Assembly (NCBI RefSeq): GCF_000247815.1
Contig: NC_021673.1
Location: 46,808,081 to 46,872,080 of the forward strand
Reading direction: 5' to 3'
Source of the DNA: Ficedula albicollis
Taxonomy: Eukaryota > Chordata > Aves > Passeriformes > Muscicapidae
DNA length: 64,000 bases
A program made the position numbers and the translations under genes. Within the stretch, counting starts at the first letter, position 1; each line of letters starts with the position of its first letter. The notes under the pieces are model-generated. The model was not told the origin of the DNA. It saw nothing but the letters and a program-made list of their open reading frames with translations, and did not search any database. Shown here piece by piece: positions 12,221 to 24,184 of this stretch.

Positions 12221-13933
12221 CTGAAAGGAGGATAGATGCCTTCAGTGAGTCCCTTCATGGTGTTTGGGGGTTTAGAGATGATTCTGACTACATGGAAACT
12301 GGCAGGGGACCCAGGGCTAAACAAGCACATCAGGGAGTTGCCTCTAATACACTGAAAATGTGTGGTTTAATCATACCCTGGAAAGCATAAGAGCCACCCT
12401 ATAATCCAGCTTTCTCTTTACATGGAGAAAACAGACCCAAGTTCTCCAGGGATGTTGACTCACCTGCTTCCTTGGACAGCCTGTTCCAGTGTTGGCAACC
12501 CAGGAAGTTATGATCTCATTCCCATGGGATCCACACACTAACCTACAGACATACATACACATGTACACACACTTCTCCACAGTAGGGCCAGGGTGTCCAT
12601 GTAGCTTTTTGCTCCCAACAAAAAAGGTGTTCTGCCACCCTTCTCAGGACAGGCTGGTGTGGGCAACCTTCTCACTCTGGGATTTTCCAAGGGATGCATG
12701 GGGAGGAGTTTCCCTTCTTGAAACTACTTCATGTCACCTTCAAGCTTGCATGAAGTTAAGCTGAGGGAGACACTGGAAGCTGGGGGAACACCATGCTAGA
12801 ATCTCTATCTGTGCTTCCTCACCTTTCCCTTCACAATTAGGGCAGGAGGCATCAGGAAAGAGAGATCAGAGGCTGCAAATCAGCCAGTGAGCTGGGATGG
12901 TTTTCCTTCCTTGGTGCTGAAATGAATGATGCTTAGTCTTCTAGTTAGTATGAAAGGGCCACATCTGGAAGTGTTTTACACAGCCTCAGCCTCTGTGGTG
13001 ATGTGCCTGAGTAAGCACCTCAAGATTTAGCCAATAGAGAATGTGCCCTGCATAGCTCATTAAGAACCTAATCGCTCCCCTCTGGGTCAAATTCAAGTGG
13101 CTATTACAATCAATGTATTTATTTGCAGCAAAAAGTGCTAAAGAGGTTGTAAGATATATAGGAAATATGTTCTGGGAAAATAACATTGTGGTAACAGTAC
13201 AAGAAAGAGCCTAAGCTGGTTTAGATGCATCCTAATCCCCTGCTGCTGTTAGATGTTGGGATTTCTGCACCAGGGAAGAGGGAACACGAAGGCTGTCATC
13301 TAGAGGAATGATGAAAATATCTCACAGTCAAGTGACAAGAAGCCTGTGGCACATCAAATAGTAGAGAAGGACAGATATGCAGATAACAGCTGGCTGACAG
13401 GGGAACCATTTTCTCTGATTGGAGGCTGTCTCCAAGGAGCATGGACCGACTCTGCTTACTGACCTTGAAAATGGAAATAATTTCAGAGGCAGCTTTCTCC
13501 CATTTGCAGAAGTCTAAGCACATTTGTTTCTATCAAATGAATTTGAATGCATGTTACCGTGATATCACAAGGAAAGGATCTTTCCTCATTTATCAGCATG
13601 TCTGTTTTGGTATAAATGACAGAGCTGCTTAAAAATTGTTTTAAATGTGTGACTTTCCCTTGTGTAAAATATGTTGAAAGGGGCTGAAGATGGAGCTGAG
13701 ATTGTGAGAAACCAGGGGAGGGAGCACCCTCTGGGCTAATGTCCTCACATACACAATGGCTGAGGTTGTGCTGGGAGCCAGGAGGGAACGATGCATTTCT
13801 CAAGAAAAAAAAATTGCAGGAGAATACAAGGACATCCATGCTCGGCACTCAGCCTGCTCGTGTAAACAGACGTGTTTCAAACACAAGTAACTATCTCCCT
13901 ACTTGGCCATCTTCAGCCTCCCTTCCCCCTTAC
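12221..13933. other. Probable intron, no feature seen
   Basis: A minus-strand reading frame of 121 codons at 13483-13848 has no splice context and an ordinary composition. I regard it as chance. Confidence 0.4.
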
Positions 13934-14093
13934 TAATAAATCTTATGGAAGCAAACTCTCCCCAGAACAAATCACTGGTTTCCTGAACAGTGAACTTTCC
14001 TCTTGCAAAGTCAATGAAGTCCTGCAGGAATTCTTGGAAAATCTCCAGAGATGTGCAGAAAGAAGCCAGTAATTTGTTGTCCATCACGGCATG
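13934..14093 (-). CDS. Candidate exon 4 of the unidentified minus-strand gene
   Basis: The segment is 160 bases, phase 0 at the start and one base over at the end. The acceptor is ctctctgggtatctgaaag and the donor ATTA|GTAAGG. It encodes 53 residues, including LEIFQEFLQDFIDFARGK, an amphipathic helix-like stretch. The single leftover base pairs with the two-base start of the exon at 12116-12220, which supports the two together. A plus-strand frame across the same bases is also open and is taken as a shadow. Confidence 0.48.
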
Positions 14094-15880
14094 CTTTCAG
14101 ATACCCAGAGAGCATACTGGGAGCTAAGGACGCTCTGCGTGTCAACAAGTCAGAGCTCCGCTGCAGATTTTCTCAACATCATAGAGCTGGGTCATTTTAA
14201 TTTACTGGCTTATTCTTTATACTCTCATTTCCGTGCAAGCTATCGCTGCTAAGGAAGGCAAGGTGATTGAAACATCCAGTTTAGTTTATTAAACTGAGCT
14301 GCTCTCCTCCACATATGGGGAGGTCACCTTGCAGGTACCATAGGGTAGGAATGGGCACATACTGCTGACTAGCTGCTGGCTCGGCAGGTTTACACTCTAA
14401 TTTCCCCCACGGTAATTTTCCTGGTTGCTATATCAAGCAGGATTTGCAGATCCACCAGCAAGGTCCTGATGCTGGACCAGCTGCAATGCAGAGGCTGAAA
14501 CAGCTTTAGCCAGCTTTGTTCTGAAGTCTTAAGGAAGCTGACCATGGGGGAAAAACTCAGTGTGGAGGACTGACTCCATCTCTTGACTAATGTCTCCACT
14601 GCAGTTGCTGGTCATGAAAAACCTCTAAACCTGGCTTCTGTTACCATCAGGAAAATAGATTTAGTGGTATAGGTAAACTAGATTTTATTTCCACTTGGCC
14701 AGTTTCTTTTGCAAGGAGAAATGAAGCTGACCATGGCTATTGACTTGCTTCTCTTCCGCTCCTATCCCACAGGCCACATTCAGCTAGCATGATAACCTCA
14801 ATCTGAGGTATCCAAATCCCAGTCTCTCCTCTAGAGAGGTTTACTTTTGCTATAAGATACCTGAGGCTGAAAGGTACTGTGGGCTGGGGACAATCTCCAG
14901 CACCAGGGAATAAAAGAATAAGGGAAACAAAGTTTTGGGAGAGCTGCTGCAAGCAGGAAGCACCTACAAAGCAGGTCCTGCTCTGATGCTCCCAGGGCAG
15001 CTGAGAGAAAGAAAGCAGGTGCAGTTTAGCTACAGCAGCCACATCTGTGCACCAGGAACACTGGAGAACGAAAGGCTCAGCCAGCGCTGGGAGATGATGG
15101 ATTGGCTCCTTCATGTGTTAGCAGCAGAAAGTGGCCTCCCTGAGGCCAGGCACCGCCTGCTCCACCCAGCACTGGGGTCTCTTCTCCACCCTGCCCTGGC
15201 AGGCTGCCAGCAGACAAAGTGGGGGGAGAAGTGGGGAAAGGAACACACCACTGTGGGGAAGGAGGTGTATAAATAGTGCCTGTTTGGAAGGCCAGGTGTG
15301 TCCGTCCAACTCGAGCCAAGCATAACAGGAGGCAGCAAGGAGTGTGTCTTCCTCTGCAGACCTGGTTCCTGAAATTCATTTCCTCTTATGTGTTTCTGTT
15401 ACTATGGGTGGGTGGATAGCGAGAGAGGAAGGAAGAAAAGAAAGCAAAAATCTTTGGTTTATTCTTGGATATCACACCCCTGAGTCTTTATTTATTTACT
15501 TTGTACCTGCTCACTTGTGCATTTCTTGTCCTGTGCGTGTGAACTGGCTGAGCCATCCTTATTTCTGCTAGATGCTCTACTGTCTCCCGCTCCACTTCCT
15601 CACTCTGTCTATCCCTGCTGCCAGGTGCATAAGCTCCTCTGTCACCCCCAGCACTGGACCTTTCACCAAACTAAATCAGCTCACCTTGGCAGAAGCTTTC
15701 TTTCTCTGGGTTAATAAACCAAATTGCTGCAGAGCTATTTGAGCTATATCAGGCAAAGTGGAGGGGGAGAGAAGGAGAGAGAGAGAGTAGATGCTTGCAG
15801 CAAGATGGGGGGGAAGTCATTGGAGGACAAAGAGTTTTCCTGTTTGATTTTGCTATATTAGTTCCCATTCTTGTGCATAC
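14094..15880. other. Probable intron, relatively GC-rich in part
   Basis: From about 14.9 to 15.3 kb GC content rises and several overlapping frames stay open on both strands. None shows splice sites with a convincing peptide. A short (GA)n run lies at about 15772-15790. Confidence 0.4.
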
Positions 15881-16030
15881 CTTAACTAGCTGATATCTTG
15901 GCACATAGCTGTTTTCCAGGCTCTCAGGAGGCACATCAATTTCAAACACCATCTCTTCATCCTGGAACAAAGCTTCAGCTCCCATGTACTTCGAGATTAC
16001 TACTGCAAAGCTGGTCGCAGATTGAACTCC
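15881..16030 (-). CDS. Candidate exon 3 of the unidentified minus-strand gene
   Basis: This is one of the two best exon candidates. It is 150 bases, exactly 50 codons, phase 0 to 0, with acceptor aacacactctttcag and donor AAG|GTATGC. The peptide reads as a folded protein segment and includes the acidic run MVFEIDVPPESLENSYVP. Both ends fit the flanking candidates (phase 0 from 21526-21654, phase 0 into 13934-14093). I do not recognise the family. Composition and the absence of internal stops favour coding, but only alignment to other vertebrates would prove it. Confidence 0.58.
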
Positions 16031-19000
16031 CTGAAAGAGTGTGTTTGGCCAGTGATGGGGTCACGTTTATGGTCATTCCTTCTGCCAGCTTTTTTAAGAG
16101 CACAGGAGGCTGTTATGATGAGCCCCTTGGAAAACAAGGATGTGGCAACAGAAGGTTTATCGTGTTATCCTGGACCAGATATGGCAGGTGCTGTCTCTAG
16201 CTGTCTGATCCTTCGCATAAAGCCAGTGGTGGTATTGGCTCACTCCTGGGAAAACACTGATGGCATCAGGGACACTGGCAGCTACACAGCCTGGAAGGAA
16301 ACTGTTTTTGCTTACAATGCTCAGGCAGCCAGATTCAGGCAAGCCTGGAGCAGGTGAGCCATCCTGCTCCTGCCATTGCTCACCCATGGATAGGGGACAC
16401 ATGCAGCTGTGAGCACTAGAGACAGGAGAAGTGGGATGGAGGGATATTCTGCCAACAGGGCAGAGGAGCTAAATTTTTGTCCTTGAAATGATGGGTTTGC
16501 TGACCAATGTGTGCATTCCACACAACCACCTTTGTGGCCACAGCCCTGGTGCCTGGCTCCCCTTAGGGTGACCCCACATCACCCCACTGCGTGGGGGAGT
16601 ACAAGCTCGTTGTGGCTGGGCACCATCTCCTCCATACCATGCTCCTCTTGCCTCTGAGCCATGGGGCTTGCTCACACTGGTCAAAATCCTGCCTCCCCTC
16701 CAGTCGAAGACACTTTAACAGCCTTGCTGCCACTTGATCTGCTCTCCTTTCTCTCCCCTCTCTTTCCTCCAACTTTCTGAAATAGGAACATTATTTGAAA
16801 CACAGGAGGTGCAGAAGGAGGCCGTGCAGCCCTGCCAGCACTGTGTCAGGCAAAATAAAAGCTCCTGAGGAGGTGCTTCCGAGAGAATCTGAAAGAAACT
16901 GGAGCACACATGTTCCTCTTCTCCCTCGGTTTTTGTCACATCTCTAATACAGTGGACATTTTCCTGTCTGCTCGGCAGGGATGACAGCGTGTTGTCAGGA
17001 CAGGGCCGTGTCCTAAATAGAAACTCCACAGCTTCGGAAAGTTCCCTTCCTCTAATTGGAACTGACTCGTGGAGGTGAAGAAAAGCTGCAAAATTGTTTT
17101 AAGCTATGAGCAATTATAACAGCCCTTACAGTGCCAGTGACACTAAGAGGATTTGTACTGGATTATACCTAACATAAACATGATCTAATGCCACATGGAT
17201 ATCACAGCCTGCAGCAGGCCCAGCTCTCGGAGTTGGGTTCCTTGTTCTTCAAAGTCTGCTGGGGTTTGTGGAAGGAGGGCAACAAAGCCATGCCGGCAGA
17301 ATTTTGGTGCAATGTCAGATGTTGTTTAAACATCACAAATAGGAGGAGATAGAGTGGAAGGCAAAATGGGTTTTTTTAAGTTGAGAGAAGTGTAGAGTTT
17401 CCTACACTGTAGTATAATCTTAGCCAGCCAGCCTCGTACCATTTGGCATTTGTTCTGCTGGGAGAGAGACCACAGAGGTCTTGCAATAAGGTGATGTGAG
17501 GGTGCCACAGTGGCCTCTGTGTCTGGGCCCATGGGGTGACCAAAATGTGAATCCTTCTCCTATCTTCAGGCTGCACTGTACTGTCTGAAGTGGCTTTAAA
17601 AAGTCTTTCAAAAGAATCCTTTCTTTTTATAATGATACGGAGAGACTTCCACTAGTGCTGGCAGAAGAAAAAGGAAACTAATTGGGGTATGTCCTCATAT
17701 GCAGAGATTCAGCTGTGGTGGAGCAGCCTGCCAGGGCTGTAATGCATCTGGTCTATAGAGAAGGCTGGGATGAAGGGACAGCACGGGAGCCGAGTCTGGG
17801 ACCTGCTCTGCTACTGGTTTTTATAGGACTTGCAGGGAGTTGTTTAATCTCACTGTAGATCACTTACTCAACCAGCAGAATTAAAGCAATAACATTTTGC
17901 TCTGTGGGAAGGGATGAAGAGAAATCTGTACCAGTGTGAGGCACTCAAGCCCTGGAGCAATTGGGAAGGACAAAGATGGAAGCTGGGGAGAAGGAAATGA
18001 AGTCGTTGAGTGAGAAGAGACACATGTTGACCTTGAAGGTTTTCCTTCTCATCTTGGATTTTGCTAGTGAAATCAGCAGAGCCAAAAAAAGTTCTCAACT
18101 TCAGGTATGGCTGAAGGTCACAGAGTACAGATTGTTCTTGGAAACTACCCAAGATTTGCCTTGGAGCAGCAAGGGAGCACCTGATCAAATGGATGCAAAG
18201 CTTTCCTTGGCCTAGACTTTATGCATGGTAGAGGGAATTAATGAGGGTGAAAATGGCTTTATATACAAAATGGGAAGCCTCTCCCTGCTGGTACTAGTGA
18301 GCTCTGCAGTGCTGAGCTCTGCAGCAGAGGTGAGGAATGAGGCCAAGATATCTGAATTATACTGCTGCATATACTGCCTTTGAATTTGGCCCTGACAGTA
18401 GGCTAGGTCAGCCACACTTCGTACTAGTGGCACAATTTGACTGATGAATGGACGAATTTCATATCAGGGCCCTCAGGAGATTTTGTACCACTAATATATT
18501 GTATTTATTTTGTGGAGACATGTCAAATAGAAGTATACCTATGCAATGTTGGACTGTAGTCCATCCCACTGAAATCCTCCCAGGGAGTGGGTTCAGACCC
18601 CAAAGTAGGATATGACAAGCTACTGACACATAGGAGTGTGGCTTGCATTTTATGTTCCTTCTCCAGTCCTACAGCCCATCTCACTACAAATTCCATGCAC
18701 TGTATCAATTCCTGTCAAGCACTCTTCCGAAAATTTAGCCAAAGTGTCAAAAAACTATGAGCTAAAACAAACACCCACAGGAAGATGAACTTAATTTAAA
18801 AAGTAATGTGTTACAGGCAGGCAGAAACAGCTTAAAATTTAGAGATTTCAACCTTTGAACCTTCCAGTGGTGAATTATAACAATGCATTTTTCTAAATGG
18901 AAGCAGAGATAACCCATAATGGAGTGATTCTGAGGGCAACACCAGCAAGTATAGTGGGGGACAATGTAGGATCATGAGAACAAGAAATATTTTAAGGTTA

Positions 19001-21525
19001 TATTACATCGTAGGCAACACTACAGTTGCCTACTCATAACTCCTAGCTTTAAAAACCAAACAAACAAACAAAAAAACCCCACCCTCTCTGAAATATTTGG
19101 GCCAAAGCAAATTACACTGATTTTCGAAAGTCTTGTGGGAGTTGCAGGTTGGGTGCTTCATGCTTTCACTCTGCTTCCTCAATAGCTTCCCAGCCAGGTT
19201 TTCATTTCTGCAATGCAATCTGAAGCCACTCAGGAAGCAGGAAAAGGATTATTATGGTGAGGAGACAAAGAATGGAGGGGAGTAATGGGGTTGAGGAAAA
19301 CCTTGGGAGATGAAATGTGTTGGAAGATGTGCCACCAGCTTCTCGGTGGAGGAATAAATTTGACCCACTGTGAAGTTTCTCAGAACTAGTGCTAATATCC
19401 TGTTCTTACAGTACTTAGGCAGCAATTATCACCTACAAAACAGGTGATAATGTAGATTTTCACATTCAGAGGGCCAGCTGCTAAACTAGAAATGGTGGAC
19501 TCTGAGCTCCACTAGAACTAGAGTGGTTCATGCCAGATGAAACTACTCCCCAAAATTTTTAAGATACCAATTAATCTTAAAATCAAAATAAAGAGAAGAA
19601 AGGGTGCACATTGATCCCTTCACTCGGACAGGAAATTAAATTTCGAGATGTCTGAAGCTCTAGCTGATGAATTATTGAGCTGTGAGAGGCCAGTAGCAGT
19701 ATCACAAGCTGGCCTTTTTATAATATCTGCAAAATAAATATTTCTGGAAAGAAACAAATGGAAAATTATCATGATCTGGCAGAATATAGGAGCTAGTTTT
19801 CTGCCTTTGCCCTTCCATCTTGGCAGAATACTGTTTTCCTTCATTCTGTGAAATACTTGGATTGGTATGATACTGCTTTTTAAAATGGGACCCTAAAGAT
19901 AAGATCTACTAATGTCTAAGAGGGGAAAAAAGCACCAAATTGGAATTTTAAAGTGTCAGGGGGTATTTTTTGTACAAGTACAGAGAGCTGCCAGGTCAAA
20001 GAGCTACCTTCCTGTAACTATAGTACAGCATATATTTCCCCAGTAACACACCAGCTGTTAGTTGAACTTTATAGCAAGGAATCAATAAAGTCAAGGCAAT
20101 TTCCTTAACATGCCATCTGTAAGAGATTATGGAAGGGAGGTGGAAGAAGGGCTTTCCTTAGTGGCTAGTGCTTTACTAAAGTTCAAATGAGGCAATATAT
20201 AGTAAAATAAATTCAATCTGTATTTCTCTTCTTTCAATTTTACAGGGGACTAAATGAAATGGAACTGTGTTGATTCTATCCGGTTGAATATATCTTTGCT
20301 TTCTAATGACCAAGGTCATTTTTACCTTCATGAAAAAGAAGCCTAATATAAAATACTCACCCAGACTGAACAAACACAATATTCACACTTTTTCAAAAGC
20401 CAGGTAGATGAGTGATATATTGTGTAATTCATTTCATGGCATACTGCTGAATGTTTTTTTATAGATAGTGTTTAACCTTGCCAATTTTGCTCTGAGATAA
20501 TCACTCCTTTGAGGATAAAATCTCACATTTAACATTAGAAGAAAAAAGAACCCCCCACGCGCCAAAATCTGCAGTATACAACAAATAAGGGGAAAGTTAC
20601 TTAGCCACAAAGATAACGATTACAGCAGTTTTCACTTCTGACTCTGTGATTAGCTGGTGGTTGTTATAATATTAATCAGAAACACAGTGATAACTGCTTA
20701 GACTAGGTTTTGATACAGCTAGTGAGTAATGACAAAATGCTTAGACATCTTACAATAATGTATTTCTGCCCTGACTAATGGAAGTGGCAAATAGATTCAT
20801 AAAAATCCCTTATGTTTAGCACTGGAGCTATTCGCAGAGCGTGGGAGCTTTGTTTGTGTTTCTCTGGGTTTTATGATCAGGAATATTAATAATGCCAGCA
20901 TCTCAAGGAAAGGATGTAAACCCTGGAAGGCTCCTCTGAAACCCCCAAGGGAAGGGCATGAATGGCAAAAGTCTGCAGGGTCAATGCAGTGTCTGTTTGC
21001 TCTGCGAGCCCTGATGCTGCCCTGGAGACTACTTTTGAGAAAGGAACAGTGCAGAAGGTCAATGCAAAGTGAAATTTTACCTGAAGGGAGAAAAATGTAT
21101 GTATAAGCCTAGATTCGTCCTATTGTGCTGTAGGCATGTAGCTAAGGTGGCTAAGTTTGGAGTGCTCTCAGCCCTTGGTTCCCATTGTAGACGAGGCAGG
21201 CACATCCCGAGGGCACCTCAGCCCACCTGTGATGTGCATCACCCTCAGGAGAGCTTGTGTTCCACTCCAGCCCTTGCAAACTTTGTGCCTGAAGTGCTGT
21301 GAGATGAATCCTGGCCCTGACGTGAGAATGAGACAAACTGGCTTTGTTTGAAGGCCTCCAGCCAAAAAAGAACCAAACATAAATCAAATACTCATCTCAG
21401 TTATTTAAATGTAAGATTTCATTAACTTTTAAAGATATTTCACCCGTGCTTCCACTCTTCCCTTTCAGGCACATGTTGGGGCCATTACTGAAAGCACTGT
21501 TCATTAAGTAAGACCCTGTCCTTAC
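16031..21525. other. Probable intron, mostly featureless
   Basis: The stretch is GC-richer at 16.0-17.0 kb and AT-rich afterwards. It contains the hairpin listed at 19425-19451. Reading frames here (for example 16715-17029, 17868-18188) lack paired splice sites and look like chance. Confidence 0.4.
19425..19451. repeat. Perfect inverted repeat, 10-bp arms
   Basis: The arms attatcacct and aggtgataat flank a 7-base loop (acaaaac). It would form a small hairpin in RNA from either strand. No function is implied. Confidence 0.85.
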
Positions 21526-21654
21526 AGCATTTCCAATTCCACCAGAAGCAAGTAGTACTGGGATTCTTGGAGGAGCTGGATCCTTCCTCTGAGGTTCCTC
21601 TGAAGGTCCCTCTGAACCTTCTTCTGAGGAGGTTTTCACCGCAGGTTTCACAGG
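21526..21654 (-). CDS. Candidate exon 2 of the unidentified minus-strand gene
   Basis: The segment is 129 bases, exactly 43 codons, phase 0 to 0, with acceptor ccagtatctttttcag and donor GCT|GTAAGG, both good. The peptide is a charged linker (EEGSEGPSEEPQRKDPAP) that turns into a hydrophobic segment (RIPVLLASGGIGNA). The linker composition matches the exon at 24114-24184, and the phases join. A second frame is open over most of the segment but gives a less natural composition. Family not recognised. Confidence 0.58.
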
Positions 21655-24113
21655 CTGAAAAAGATACTGGAAAATATTCAGTCAGAACCAAACTCGGGAA
21701 TCTTGATGTAAACACTCAAAGAAGCATTTAAACACAGTTGTTCAGCTGCAATTTTTCACTACTGTGATTGCCAGTTTGGGCCAGAGGTAACCAGATGCAG
21801 TGGAGGGGTACAAAAGTATTGTATTTCTTAAAGCTTGCTTTAAATAATTAGGGACATAATATGCAGCAGAAGGCTTTGGAGAACCTTATGCATATTGTCC
21901 TAAAACGACAGAAGAAATATTCAGAAATTAATGTGGAGACTCTGCATTTCATTTTGTACTCATTTTTTCTTCCCTCTTATTGACACACCATATCTAATCC
22001 ATCCAGAAGTAGCAACGGACTTTCAAAAATACATTGCAAATTAAAGTCCCCAAAAGACAAGACTTATCTGAAAGTATCACTTGAAATCATCCATAAGGTC
22101 TCTGTCAAAATTTCTTTGTCTATACAAGATTTGTTTTCTTTCAGGAAGTTTGTCTTTGCTGTTTTATTTTAATATCTTTGACATAGGTTTTATTGCACAA
22201 AAAGATTTTAAGATAATTTCATTTTGCTGCTACACGAATTGGAATCATAGACTATTTTTCTTAAGTTTAGCAACCCCAACAATAAAGACAGGAGTCCTCT
22301 GGAACTACTCACATAGAGTAAATAATTAGACCTTGATCTGATGAAGGCACTTAACGGCATGCTTATTTTTAACTCCATGAGTGCTACCATTGAATTCAAA
22401 AGGATTGTTTGGATGTTTGAGTGAGTATTTAAGTACGTTGCTGGTCAGAGTGTCCTAATCCTTAAACTTGTCATTGATTTCATCACAGGATAATGTTCAG
22501 GGGATTAGGAAAGCGGGACTGCAACTATGGCTTGTTAAAATCACAGGAAGCCATTTTTTACTCCTTGGACCCTCCTCAGAGCCACAAAGGCTGTGGTTTG
22601 GATTTGTTTTGGTGGGTTTGGGTTTTTTGATGGATTTTTTTTTTCCTTCTAATTGAGATTAATTGGATTTTGAGGTTAATTTTCCCATTCCAGGGAAATA
22701 CTACCACAGCCATGTGAAATGGAGAATACTCATCCTACCCCTTATAAAATGCCTGGAAAACACAACCAGGGAGCAATCAGCAAATAAAATGCCAAGCCCT
22801 GCAATTCCTCACTCATGTGCCTAATCTCAAAATGAGGCTTAATTAGACCAGCAGCACACTCCTCATGGAGCAAAAATTGTTTATCAGCTTAATTTGATAC
22901 TTTCACAGACAGCTGACATATGGTTTCCTCCTCTTCCCCCTGCCTGTTCCTGCAAGTTTAGATAGGGCTGGAGTGGCACATAGGACTTCTGCTCTTCCTC
23001 ACTGCTGAGCTGGGTTTCATCTCACATGGGAAAGAATTGGTGCTCTCAGGCTCCAGGACCAGAACTCACCAAGACGAGATTGCTTTTCCTCAGAGCAGTC
23101 CCATATGCCTTTTCCTTCCTAACAGATGTACTACCAGAAAAACAGATTGATGAGATGGAGCTTGTTCCACATAGGTGAACTGAAATGCTTCTCTACGGTG
23201 TGTAAAAAGCAAAGTCTGCTGCTTTGAACCACACACACACTTTGTAGGGTGCATATTCAATGCAGCTGTGCCATGATCATCCTTGGATACACGATGAGCC
23301 ATATGAGAAAGAGATTTATGGGCACAATTTTTCAGAGCTACAGCAGCTCAGAATTATTGAGTTCCCCCATTGAGAGCAATGTGAGAGGCTACCTTAAGTC
23401 TGATGCAATTTAAACTACTCCATAGATCATGCTGGACATCCTCTAATATGTATCACCACAGCCTTACTGAACCTGATAGATGTTTGCTGGGGAAGAGGAT
23501 GAGGTGTATCCCATTACATATATTATAAGTCTATTCTCTTCCACTGCACCATGTTCCCAGCTGGTGCAGATCAGTGAAAACTCTTGTTCAGTTAATGGGT
23601 TTTGCGACAGTTTTCAGCATTTGGGCAATCCTGCTTCTTGTGGCAGCTCAGAAGTTTTGGTCTCTTGTTTCTAACAACACCTGTGGGGTTTCATTCTCTT
23701 ACTCTGCCTGTGGGGTTTCATTCTCTTACTCTGCCTGTGGGACTGCAAGCTCCCATGACCCAAACTGCACTTCCTGTGTGGGATCTGCATTCCTACCTCT
23801 CAGGATACAGACTGTTCCCTGTCCTCGGGCATGAGCTGGGAAACTCTCATCAAATCAGTGCCAAATCCTGAAAAGCAGCCTGTATGAGACACTATGACAC
23901 AATTTTCCCACTCAGTAATGAGCACTACACCAGAAGTGTACCACAAATTTGTGGCTATGGTATCAATCCCAAATAGGTCTTATCATACATGTCAGAGGGA
24001 GGTTTTCCCTCTTTTTCCTAACACAGTTTTGAACTAATTCAGGTGATGTGGGATGTGGGTAAAACACCGGTACCAAAACCAAACCTAACATGGACACCAA
24101 ATAGGGTGCATAC
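21655..24113. other. Probable intron
   Basis: Apart from the short minisatellite at 23680-23742, I see only AT-rich sequence and isolated frames. A minus-strand frame at 23090-23302 has a weak acceptor and was not accepted as an exon. Confidence 0.4.
23680..23742. repeat. Short minisatellite, 27-bp unit, about 2.3 copies
   Basis: Copies start at 23680 and 23707 (cctgtggggtttcattctct), with a partial third at 23734. The two full copies are identical. Confidence 0.9.
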
Positions 24114-24184
24114 TGTTGCTCCTTCCATAGCACTTTCCTTCTGCTCCGTTTCTGAGGGCTTAGGTTTTAAATGTGATGAGAGCC
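24114..24184 (-). CDS. Candidate exon 1 or 2 of the unidentified minus-strand gene
   Basis: The segment is 71 bases, with acceptor gaactctgacatttttacag and donor ACA|GTATGC. Only one of three frames is open; it starts with two bases of a split codon and ends in phase 0, matching the next exon at 21526-21654. The peptide (LKPKPSETEQ, then KESAMEGAT) is a hydrophilic linker like the start of the next exon. No initiator Met was found upstream, so a short first exon between here and the promoter-like region at 26.5-26.9 kb would be needed. Confidence 0.45.

Noticed and set aside
13872..14072. Plus-strand 66-codon frame
   Set aside because: It is antisense to the minus-strand exon candidate 13934-14093, which has paired splice sites in phase; the plus frame does not.
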